Part shown: positions 1-5,234 of the stretch, one piece after another
How the letters are laid out: the number at the start of each line of letters is the position of its first letter
How positions within the stretch are numbered: position 1 is the first letter of the stretch
Assembly: GCA_028697695.1 (NCBI GenBank)
Contig: JAQVEI010000200.1
Coordinates: forward strand, 1-5,234
DNA from: Lentimicrobiaceae bacterium
GTDB taxonomy: Bacteria > Bacteroidota > Bacteroidia > Bacteroidales > Lentimicrobiaceae
Direction: 5' to 3'
DNA: 5,234 nt
Made by a program: the position numbers and the translations under genes
The notes under the pieces: generated by a model
Databases searched by the model: none
The model's input: the letters and a program-made list of their open reading frames with translations, nothing else
Told to the model about the DNA's origin: nothing

Positions 1-279
1 TGAAGTTTTCTTGTCACAGCAGGATGAAGATGATTTTGCCTGATCAGTGCAAGGTGTTGAACAGTCGCTTTTGGCTGTTGATTTCGACTTGGTGGCAGTT
101 GAAGTACCGCAATCACCTTTGGTGTCTTTTTCCTGAACAGCAGGAGCAGCAGTAGCTGACTTAGCTGTTACGGTTTTTTCGGTCGACTTCTTACCAGGTA
201 CATTCTGGGCATTTACACTGCTTACTGAAAAAGCAAAAACCATTGCAATGGCTGAAAATAAAAGAGCAAATTTTTTCAT
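1..279 (-). CDS. Small secreted Cys/Ser/Thr/Lys-rich protein, C-terminus beyond window
   Basis: The frame opens with ATG at 277-279 and stays open for 93 codons to the left edge, so the stop is outside the window. Residues 1-24 form a Sec signal peptide: MKK, then a hydrophobic core (FALLFSAIAMVFAF), then SSVNA before Gln25, a likely signal peptidase I site. The mature part is low complexity, dominated by Lys, Ser, Thr and Ala, with cysteines at 57, 73, 77, 87 and 88, the last two adjacent. No catalytic domain is visible and I do not recognise the family. The cysteines could form disulfides or bind a metal in the periplasm or outside the cell; this is inference. The gene diverges from the GH31 gene and has a TATATTTG promoter box 26 bp upstream. 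The reading frame is well supported, its function unknown. Confidence 0.72.
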   Translation of the reverse strand, partial: MKKFALLFSAIAMVFAFSVSSVNAQNVPGKKSTEKTVTAKSATAAPAVQEKDTKGDCGTSTATKSKSTAKSDCSTPCTDQAKSSSSCCDKKTS

Positions 280-305
280 GTTTTCTTAGGTATTTGATTC
301 AGCAG

Positions 306-313
306 CAAATATA
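306..313 (-). promoter_or_regulatory. Bacteroidota -7 box (TATATTTG) of the secreted Cys-rich protein
   Basis: On the minus strand the sequence reads TATATTTG, matching the TAnnTTTG box of Bacteroidota primary sigma promoters. It lies 26 bp before the ATG, which predicts a leader of about 20 nt. No TTTG -33 box is found at the expected spacing of 19-21 bp, so the call rests on the -7 box and its position. Confidence 0.45.
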
Positions 314-483
314 ATATCAAAAATTAAACCTACCGACACACACAATGTTAATGATATGTTAAAAATGCTATAGCTTGGCTGTTTTAGTCATAAAATGCAT
401 GAAATGCAGGCCTTTGTATGCCGGAATAATGTTTCCCGGACACCAAATATGGCGGTTAAAACAGATAAAACAGCTATTTAGAT

Positions 484-491
484 TAATTTTG
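484..491 (+). promoter_or_regulatory. Candidate -7 box (TAATTTTG) of the GH31 gene
   Basis: TAATTTTG fits TAnnTTTG and lies 36 bp before the ATG at 528, predicting a leader of about 30 nt. A TTTG -33 box is not evident; the sequence near the expected place is only A/T-rich (TTAAAAC). If correct, transcription starts downstream of any initiation codon near 375, which supports 528 as the translation start. Confidence 0.4.
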
Positions 492-527
492 GTTAATTTT
501 ATCCCTTATTTACAAAACATCAATCTT

Positions 528-2924
528 ATGCGTGAGACTGTATTATATGGTTTTCTGTATCTGTTTTTGCTTTTAAACGCTTCGGCTCAGCCGGGCAGCC
601 GGCAATTCAAGGCAGTTAAGCTCAATGAAGGCAGCGTAGAGCTTACTGTATCGGATGGCCGCTATAGGATACACCCATGCAATGACAACATTATTCATAC
701 GCGCTTTTTCCCTGATAATATTGAGGTTAAGGACTTTTCATTTATCAAGTCAGGAAAAAAACAGATGGTCAATTCTTTTCACCTTTTGGAGGAAGGCAAT
801 CACATTATCCTTACTTCGGGAGGGATGCAGGTGCGCATTTCCAAACAGCCCTTTTCCATTTCCTATTATTATAAAGATAAGCTACTCATTGCCGAAAAGG
901 CAGGTTTTGTTTTGGATTCATTACAAAAGTTAAACTTTAGTATCGGTGCCGACGAAGTGCTTTACGGGGGAGGGGCGAGGGTCACCGGCATGGATCATCG
1001 CGGCCAACGCCTCATGCTTTACAACCGGGCGCACTACGGGTATGAAACGCATTCGGAATTGATGAATTATACGCTTCCTTTGTTCTACAGTTCACGTTTG
1101 TATGGGGTATTGTTTGATAATGCAAGTCTGGGATGGCTGGATTTGGATAGCCGCCATACCAACGAAGTGAACTACGAAACCATAGCAGGCACCCCTGATT
1201 ATTATGTTATTGCGGGTGACGACTGGTTCGACCTGGTAAAGCAATACACCTTACTTACCGGGCGGCAGCCCATGCTGCCCCGCTGGGCACTGGGTAACTT
1301 TAGCAGTAGGTTTGGCTATCATTCCCAGGCCGAAACCGAAAGCACGGTAAAGCTGTTTGAACGTAAAAATGTACCGCTCGATGCCGTTATAATTGATATT
1401 TATTGGTTTGGAAAGGAGATACAGGGCAGTATGGGCAATTTGACCTGGTATGCCGATAGTTTCCCGCGCCCGCAACGCATGATGAAGCGGTTTGCAAAAA
1501 AACACATCAAAACTATTCTGGTTACAGAACCTTTTATTCTCACCACCTCTAATCGCTGGAAAGAGGCCGTGGAAAAAGGTGTGCTGGCGACCGACAGCAC
1601 AGGCAGTCCTTTTACCTATGATTTTTATTTTGGCAATACCGGTTTGATTGACATTTTTAAACCACAGGCCAAAGAATGGTTCTGGAATATTTATAAAGGA
1701 TTGATTAACGAAGGCGTTGATGGCTGGTGGGGCGATTTGGGTGAGCCGGAGGTTCATCCGTCAGGGTTGCAGCATGTATCAGGCTCGGCGGATGAATTGC
1801 ATAATGCCTATGGACATGAGTGGGCAAAAATGATATTCGAGGGGTATCGTCGTGATTTTCCCGATACCCGCCCCTTTATACTCATGCGGGCAGGTTATGC
1901 CGGTTCCCAACGCTATGGAATGATACCCTGGTCGGGCGATGTGAGCCGTTCCTGGGGCGGCCTGGTATCCCAGCCCGAAATTGCCCTGCAGATGGGGATG
2001 CAGGGCCTGGCATATATGCACTCCGACCTGGGCGGTTTTGCCGGCGCAGATACCATCGACAATGAGCTGTATGTCCGCTGGCTACAGTACGGGGTGTTTC
2101 AGCCGCTGTTCAGGCCTCATGCCCAGGAACATATCCCGGCTGAACCCGTGTTTCAAAAACAATCCACCCTGAAGTTGGCGCAACAAGCCATAGAACTCAG
2201 ATATGCCATGTTGCCGTATAACTACAATCTGGTGTTTAAAAACAATCAGACAGGAGCCCCGCTTATGATTCCTTTGTTTTTTAATGAACAACATAACCCC
2301 AAATTGCTTACTTACGACTCTGCCTACCTTTGGGGCAATGCATTCCTGGTTTCTCCGGTTAAAGCACCCGGACTCCGGACACAGTCCGTCTATTTTCCCC
2401 AGGGCAGTCAATGGACCGGTTTTTTTGACGATAACCAGTATGAAGGCGGCAAAACCCATGAAGTTGACCTAAAACCCGATCACATTCCCGTATTTGTTAA
2501 AGGAGGTTCATTTATACCCCTTGCAAAATCCATGAAAAATACGGCCGAATATTCGCTCAATAACTTCATGATGCATTATTATCCCGATTCAACTGTCTCA
2601 CATTCTGTGTACACATTATATAATGATGATGGAAAAACTTTTGGAGCCTTTGCCAAAGGAGAGTATGAAATGATGGATTTTGAAGCCCGTTATGCTGACA
2701 GCCTGCTTTCGGTTTCTATGATCAAATCCAAAGGTTCACCCCGCTTTTTGAATGAAAAGTATCCCCTGGAATTGTTTGTTCATCATGTGTTTAGCAAGCC
2801 TGTGCACATCATGCTTAACGGCAGCCCCTACGATCGTTGGAGATGGGATAAGCTCCGCAATTTATTGATAATTGATCTCGAAATTTCCGAAAAGGAAGCT
2901 CAGGCCGACATACGTTTAAAATAA
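528..2924 (+). CDS. Exported GH31 alpha-glucosidase / alpha-transglucosylase (Agd31B-like)
   Basis: This 798-residue enzyme of glycoside hydrolase family 31 acts on alpha-glucosidic links by a retaining two-step mechanism. Residues 1-20 are a signal peptide ending in ASA before Gln21, so it is probably periplasmic or surface-exposed. An N-terminal beta-sandwich (about 25-240, with YGGGARVTG at 146-154) precedes the (beta/alpha)8 barrel (about 250-570). The predicted nucleophile is Asp403 in WWGDLGEPEVHP; the acid/base is Asp471 in WSGDVSRSWGG. Further family signatures are HSDLGGFAG (498-506) and RWLQYGVFQPLFRPH (517-531). A C-terminal beta region follows, with VFVKGGSFIPL and YNDDGKTFG (698-706). 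The 68-residue gap between the aspartates equals that of D412 and D480 as I recall for Cellvibrio japonicus Agd31B, a transglucosylase, and DLGEPEVHP resembles that group. ATG 528 is preferred because it starts the signal peptide; upstream extension needs TTG 375. No SusC/D genes adjoin it. Family assignment is firm, transfer activity inferred. Confidence 0.93.
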   Translation: MRETVLYGFLYLFLLLNASAQPGSRQFKAVKLNEGSVELTVSDGRYRIHPCNDNIIHTRFFPDNIEVKDFSFIKSGKKQMVNSFHLLEEGNHIILTSGGMQVRISKQPFSISYYYKDKLLIAEKAGFVLDSLQKLNFSIGADEVLYGGGARVTGMDHRGQRLMLYNRAHYGYETHSELMNYTLPLFYSSRLYGVLFDNASLGWLDLDSRHTNEVNYETIAGTPDYYVIAGDDWFDLVKQYTLLTGRQPMLPRWALGNFSSRFGYHSQAETESTVKLFERKNVPLDAVIIDIYWFGKEIQGSMGNLTWYADSFPRPQRMMKRFAKKHIKTILVTEPFILTTSNRWKEAVEKGVLATDSTGSPFTYDFYFGNTGLIDIFKPQAKEWFWNIYKGLINEGVDGWWGDLGEPEVHPSGLQHVSGSADELHNAYGHEWAKMIFEGYRRDFPDTRPFILMRAGYAGSQRYGMIPWSGDVSRSWGGLVSQPEIALQMGMQGLAYMHSDLGGFAGADTIDNELYVRWLQYGVFQPLFRPHAQEHIPAEPVFQKQSTLKLAQQAIELRYAMLPYNYNLVFKNNQTGAPLMIPLFFNEQHNPKLLTYDSAYLWGNAFLVSPVKAPGLRTQSVYFPQGSQWTGFFDDNQYEGGKTHEVDLKPDHIPVFVKGGSFIPLAKSMKNTAEYSLNNFMMHYYPDSTVSHSVYTLYNDDGKTFGAFAKGEYEMMDFEARYADSLLSVSMIKSKGSPRFLNEKYPLELFVHHVFSKPVHIMLNGSPYDRWRWDKLRNLLIIDLEISEKEAQADIRLK

Positions 2925-2935
2925 AAGAAAAGAAG

Positions 2936-2966
2936 TTTTCTGAAGACAAATTTTGATCTACATTTG
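2936..2966 (+). promoter_or_regulatory. Bacteroidota promoter of the coiled-coil lipoprotein
   Basis: TACATTTG at 2959-2966 is a perfect TAnnTTTG -7 box, followed by CACGCC, a context I associate with strong Bacteroidota promoters. TTTTC at 2936-2940, 18 bp upstream, is an imperfect -33 element. Transcription should start near 2972, leaving about 20 nt of leader before ATG 2992. The promoter means this gene need not be co-transcribed with the GH31 gene 67 bp upstream. Confidence 0.7.
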
Positions 2967-2991
2967 CACGCCAAATTAAAAAAGCCTTTAT

Positions 2992-3855
2992 ATGAAAAAA
3001 CTCGTTTTATTGCTGTGGATTACCATACTGTTTTCTTCATGCAACAATTATAAAAATGAATATACCGCCCTGCAAACCCGCTATGATAGTTTGCTGTCGT
3101 CCGGTGTTGCCAAAGATACCACCCTGCTTGCCTATGTAACAACATTTAATGCCATACAGGCCAATTTTGATTCAATTAAACGGGCAGAACTTATCATCAC
3201 TAAAAGTACCTCCGGTATCGAAGGAGAAATATCTGCTGACCGGGAAGCCCAGATAAAACGCGACTTCAGCATTATATACGACTTGTTGAACCAAAATAAA
3301 AAAACCATTGCGGAACTTCGCGCCAAATTGCGTAAATCTGAAGGCAATACCGGCGCTATTCAGCAAATGCTCGACCGCTTAACCCGTGATATGGAGGTTA
3401 AGGATGCTGAGATTGCCGGTTTGCGCGATGAATTGGAGAAAATGAATATCCGGGTGGAGTTGCTGTCGGAGAATGTTGATCAGCTTACTGCTGAAAATGA
3501 AGCTAAACGTAAGGAAATCCTGGAAAAACAAGAAGCACTTAACACCGCTTATTATGCCATTGGCACACGCAAAGAACTGCTGGAAAAAAATGTAATTACA
3601 CGGGAAGGCGGTTTCGCCGGTATGGGTCGAAATAAAAAGTTAAAAGACGATTTTAACCGTGATTTCTTTACACGTGTTGACCTGACCGACTTGCATAGCA
3701 TTGCTTTAATGGGTAAAAAGGCAGAAGTAATAACCACTCATCCCTCAACTTCCTACCAAATATACAAAACCGGGAAAATGGCCGATAGTTTGGTGATTAA
3801 AAATCCTTCACAATTCTGGTCGGTTTCAAAATATCTGGTTATTGCCATTGAATAA
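2992..3855 (+). CDS. Coiled-coil lipoprotein with conserved-looking C-terminal domain
   Basis: This 287-residue protein starts with a type II signal peptide, MKKLVLLLWITILFSSC, whose lipobox Cys17 would be acylated, placing it in the cell envelope. Residues about 20-80 are a helical head. Residues about 95-185 are strongly heptad-like and rich in Glu, Lys, Leu and Gln (for example MLDRLTRDMEVKDAEIAGL), indicating a long coiled coil. The last 100 residues are a different, probably globular segment with EGGFAGMGRNKKLKDDF, HPSTSYQIY and FWSVSKYLVIAIE. From memory this architecture and ending resemble Bacteroidota proteins annotated as Cbp1-family collagen-binding adhesins; I cannot confirm that here, and it says little about function in an environmental bacterium. 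The gene has its own promoter and ends with tandem TAA codons (3853-3858). Lipoprotein and coiled coil are firm; family is tentative. Confidence 0.88.
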   Translation: MKKLVLLLWITILFSSCNNYKNEYTALQTRYDSLLSSGVAKDTTLLAYVTTFNAIQANFDSIKRAELIITKSTSGIEGEISADREAQIKRDFSIIYDLLNQNKKTIAELRAKLRKSEGNTGAIQQMLDRLTRDMEVKDAEIAGLRDELEKMNIRVELLSENVDQLTAENEAKRKEILEKQEALNTAYYAIGTRKELLEKNVITREGGFAGMGRNKKLKDDFNRDFFTRVDLTDLHSIALMGKKAEVITTHPSTSYQIYKTGKMADSLVIKNPSQFWSVSKYLVIAIE

Positions 3856-3877
3856 TAAGTGCTGCAAAATGATAAAT

Positions 3878-3900
3878 CCCCAGCGGGGTTGAACCAACCC
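3878..3900. repeat. Overlapping GC-rich dyads CCCC-AGC-GGGG and GGGTT-GAACC-AACCC
   Basis: Two perfect inverted repeats overlap. CCCC/GGGG (3878-3881 and 3885-3888) has a 3-base loop. GGGTT/AACCC (3886-3890 and 3896-3900) has a 5-base loop. They share the GGG and cannot form together. The sequence lies 22 bases after the lipoprotein stop. It may be part of a REP-like intergenic element or act as a transcript-end structure; no T tract follows, so a classical terminator is unlikely. Confidence 0.5.
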
Positions 3901-3920
3901 ATGTACCCTTTGAAAAAGTT

Positions 3921-3937
3921 GAACCCCTACAGGGTTC
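3921..3937 (+). repeat. Dyad GAACCC-CTACA-GGGTTC, possible weak terminator
   Basis: A perfect 6-bp stem with a 5-base loop, followed by TTGATCTTTG. It could end transcription of the lipoprotein 65 bases upstream, but the tail is only partly T-rich. Its GTTGAACC left flank (3918-3925) repeats a sequence at 3888-3895, so it may instead be the second unit of the same intergenic repeat family. Confidence 0.42.
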
Positions 3938-3996
3938 TTGATCTTTGTGCCCGTATCTACCCCCAATTCTGCTTTGTCTGCTGGCGCAGCCATGCT

Positions 3997-4015
3997 CGCA
4001 GATTACACAGATTAA
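3997..4015. repeat. CGCAGATTACACAGATTAA motif, likely dispersed-repeat remnant
   Basis: The 19-mer contains a direct repeat, CAGATTA-CA-CAGATTA. Its reverse complement, beginning TTAATCTGTGTAATCTG, resembles phrases I recall as dispersed intergenic repeats in Bacteroidota genomes. Only one copy is in the window, so repeat status is from memory and not shown here. Confidence 0.35.
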
Positions 4016-4139
4016 CGCTTATTTTCAATGAAGTGGAAATTCAGGAAATACATCCCAATGTAAATCCTTATTTAATATCAGTAGGGAAAGCCGGGTGCCA
4101 CGACAGGCTTGTGATAATTCTAACTGTTTTGTTACAGCA

Positions 4140-4616
4140 TTACCTTAACATCTCTTCTATAAATGTATTGAGATGTGCAGTGTTTATATCGGATTCGTTT
4201 TCTAAACTTCTTTGTCTTCTTCTTGCAAGTAATTTGTCAATAAAGCCAATGGATTGATAATCGGGCGGGCGTCCAATCACCCGGCAGCTTTTCGAGTGTG
4301 CTTTCAATTCATCGGGAAAAGCAAAATCGGGTAGATGTGCTGTGTTGTGGTGCTGAGAATCGTAAACATACAAACCAAGTTCTTTCCGAAGCAATGTCCA
4401 TACATTTCTATTGATAAAGCTACGCATTTCACGGTTTGTCCTGAGCGATTGCGCCGAAGAGCCCAGAATAACTACATCATAATTTTCCAGATTGCAGGTA
4501 TCCGTTTTTTTTAGATTGATAAGGGTTACCTTACTCACAGGTAGTGCATTGCCGATTAAGCGGGCTATCTTTTCTATAGCACCCTGATTGTCAACATATA
4601 CTATAACGGTTTTCAT
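4140..4616 (-). CDS. HemG/flavodoxin-domain-like protein with degenerate FMN loop
   Basis: This 158-residue cytoplasmic protein has no signal peptide. MKTVIVYVDNQGAIEKIARLI at the N-terminus (written here as beta1, loop, helix) and NYDVVILGSSAQ (45-56) follow the flavodoxin fold. MRSFINRNVWTLL and the ending GRPPDYQSIGFIDKLLARRR (115-134) align best, by eye, with HemG-type flavodoxins, the FMN proteins that include menaquinone-linked protoporphyrinogen oxidase. In the phosphate-binding loop the usual S-x-T-G-x-T becomes D9-N-Q-G-A-I14: Gly12 remains but all three hydroxyl residues are lost, so FMN binding is doubtful. No heme genes adjoin it, so I give no symbol. ATG 4614-4616 is chosen because it begins exactly at beta1; a longer reading from 4709 would begin upstream of the predicted transcription start. 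Fold assignment is moderate, role unknown. Confidence 0.72.
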   Translation of the reverse strand: MKTVIVYVDNQGAIEKIARLIGNALPVSKVTLINLKKTDTCNLENYDVVILGSSAQSLRTNREMRSFINRNVWTLLRKELGLYVYDSQHHNTAHLPDFAFPDELKAHSKSCRVIGRPPDYQSIGFIDKLLARRRQRSLENESDINTAHLNTFIEEMLR

Positions 4617-4690
4617 ACATAATAGGATTATGGAGTGAAAGACGACTGGTAAAGGGAGTGAGTTTCGGGCGGGCAGTATACGAGAGAGTA

Positions 4691-4707
4691 GTCCTCTGAC
4701 AGAGGAC
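4691..4707. promoter_or_regulatory. Perfect 17-bp dyad over the predicted transcription start
   Basis: GTCCTCT-GAC-AGAGGAC is a perfect 7-bp inverted repeat with a 3-base centre. It begins at the last base of the -7 box of the flavodoxin-like gene and runs over the expected start site. That position suits a repressor operator. It might instead form a hairpin at the 5' end of the mRNA. It is not followed by a T tract on the minus strand, so a terminator for the gene upstream is less likely. Confidence 0.5.
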
Positions 4708-4738
4708 AAAAATATGAAAAGTTCGCCTAAAAGGCAAA
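4707..4738 (-). promoter_or_regulatory. Bacteroidota promoter of the flavodoxin-like gene
   Basis: On the minus strand TTTG (4738-4735), 20 bp, then TATTTTTG (4714-4707) match both boxes and the spacing of the Bacteroidota consensus. It is the best promoter in the window. Transcription would start near 4700-4703, leaving a leader of about 85 nt, clearly longer than for the other genes here. An imperfect dyad (4721-4739, GTTcGCCT-AAA-AGGCaAAC) fills much of the spacer. Confidence 0.7.
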
Positions 4739-4776
4739 CGAAAGTCCGGGAAAGTTTGAAAAAATGTTAAAAAATT

Positions 4777-5220
4777 TTACTTAATGCCTGTTGCAGGGAT
4801 GCTATCGTAATTGATTTCATTGATCTTTATGCCATCTTCATCATAAAAGATCCAGTTGCCCACCCTTTTCCCCAAATCGAACGAACCTTTGTAATGCAGA
4901 TTGCCATTTGGATAATACACTTTTCGTTCTCCATGGCTTTTATCCTGTTTAAATTCGCCTTCACTCCATAGCCGGCCATCTTTATGCCATGAGGTCCATT
5001 TACCCTCACGCATGCCGTTCACATAGCTGCCTTCCATATATTTTTCGCCTGTGGAATGGTAACTTACTTCATGAACCAGTGTTTGTTCACCCTTAACTTC
5101 TTCGTAGGTTTTCTCCGACTTCAAAGTTCCATCGTTAAAGTACTCTTTTTGAGTGGTGGCTTTATTACATGCAGTCAGCAAGGTTCATAAAGCGACCAAA
5201 ACGAAGAGGTTTTTTTTCAT
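4777..5220 (-). pseudogene. MORN-repeat lipoprotein (YwqK-like), signal peptide cut by in-frame TGA
   Basis: Read from ATG 5218-5220, the frame gives MKKNLFVLVAL, a TGA at codon 12 (5185-5187), then TLLTAC and 129 further residues to TAA at 4777-4779. Apart from the stop this is a textbook lipoprotein signal with lipobox Cys18. The mature part has three 24-residue MORN-type repeats at 61-84, 85-108 and 109-132, each with the pattern (Y/W)xxG(S/E)(Y/F), G or S about position 9-11, then (W/V)xx(W/Y)xx(D/N)G; a worn copy precedes them. Such MORN_2/YwqK-like proteins are common in Bacteroidota, often as envelope lipoproteins; specific function is unknown. The undisturbed downstream frame suggests a recent mutation, or a sequencing error. 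Translation from TTG 5179-5181, just after the stop, is possible but would yield a protein without an export signal. The gene is separate from the flavodoxin-like gene, whose promoter starts 39 bp beyond its stop. Confidence 0.78.
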
Positions 5221-5234
5221 CGGATTTAGTGGTT

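Larger units (their letters stand above)
3856..4139. other. Convergent intergenic region without a gene
   Basis: These 284 bases separate the convergent lipoprotein and flavodoxin-like genes. I see no credible coding sequence. The left half holds short GC-rich dyads and a motif with an internal direct repeat, listed separately; the right half (about 4016-4139) shows nothing clear. A plus-strand open frame (3859-4257) crosses it, but it begins with GTG, lacks domain character and runs antisense into the flavodoxin-like gene. Confidence 0.6.

Noticed and set aside
1251..1757. Minus-strand open frame of 168 codons within the GH31 gene
   Set aside because: It is fully antisense to the catalytic barrel, including the nucleophile motif, and its translation has no domain character.
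2926..2941. AGAAAA-GAAG-TTTTCT hairpin after the GH31 stop as a terminator
   Set aside because: The stem is six bp and almost all A/T, no T tract follows, and its right arm is better explained as the -33 region of the next promoter.
3859..4257. Plus-strand open frame of 132 codons after the lipoprotein
   Set aside because: It starts with GTG, crosses intergenic dyads, has no recognisable domain and ends antisense inside the flavodoxin-like gene.
4617..4709. N-terminal extension of the flavodoxin-like protein by 31 residues
   Set aside because: The extension would start at or before the predicted transcription start, inside the dyad, and does not resemble any part of a flavodoxin fold.
4777..5181. 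Intact MORN protein starting at TTG 5179-5181
   Set aside because: This start lies just past an in-frame stop and leaves only LTAC of a lipobox whose hydrophobic and basic parts are encoded upstream, so it is not the original start.
1..5234. A new multi-gene defence, secretion or CRISPR-like system
   Set aside because: There are no regular repeats with spacers, no nuclease, ATPase, integrase or transposase motifs, and the genes appear to have separate promoters in mixed orientation.

Overview
The window comes from a member of the Bacteroidota, probably an environmental lineage near Chitinophagales or Sphingobacteriales. Three signs support this. The promoters match the Bacteroidota form (TTTG, about 20 bp, then TAnnTTTG). 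Starts lack clear Shine-Dalgarno sequences and lie in A/T-rich leaders. Exported proteins and lipoproteins (LFSSC, LLTAC lipoboxes) dominate. The assignment is inferred from style, because no marker gene is present.

Layout: (1) At the left edge, on the minus strand, is the 5' part of a gene for a small secreted protein rich in Lys, Ser, Thr and Cys. (2) Divergent from it is a complete, exported glycoside hydrolase family 31 enzyme (528-2924, +). Its catalytic motifs resemble the alpha-transglucosylase group typified by Cellvibrio japonicus Agd31B. (3) After a short gap with a textbook promoter comes a coiled-coil lipoprotein (2992-3855, +). (4) A gene-free convergent stretch (3856-4139) holds small GC-rich dyads and what looks like a worn dispersed repeat. 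(5) On the minus strand is a small HemG/flavodoxin-like protein (4140-4616) with a degenerate FMN-phosphate loop. Its promoter is well formed and a perfect 17-bp dyad covers the expected transcription start. (6) At the right edge, minus strand, is a MORN-repeat lipoprotein (4777-5220) whose signal peptide is cut by an in-frame TGA.

The genes do not form an obvious pathway. Each seems to have its own promoter, and no SusC/SusD pair, regulator, toxin, nuclease or mobile-element gene accompanies them. The common theme is cell-envelope or secreted proteins: four of the five carry an export signal, one of them broken. I found no convincing new multi-gene system. The points most worth checking are the nonsense codon in the MORN lipoprotein, the dyad at the flavodoxin-like gene's start site, and the altered FMN loop.
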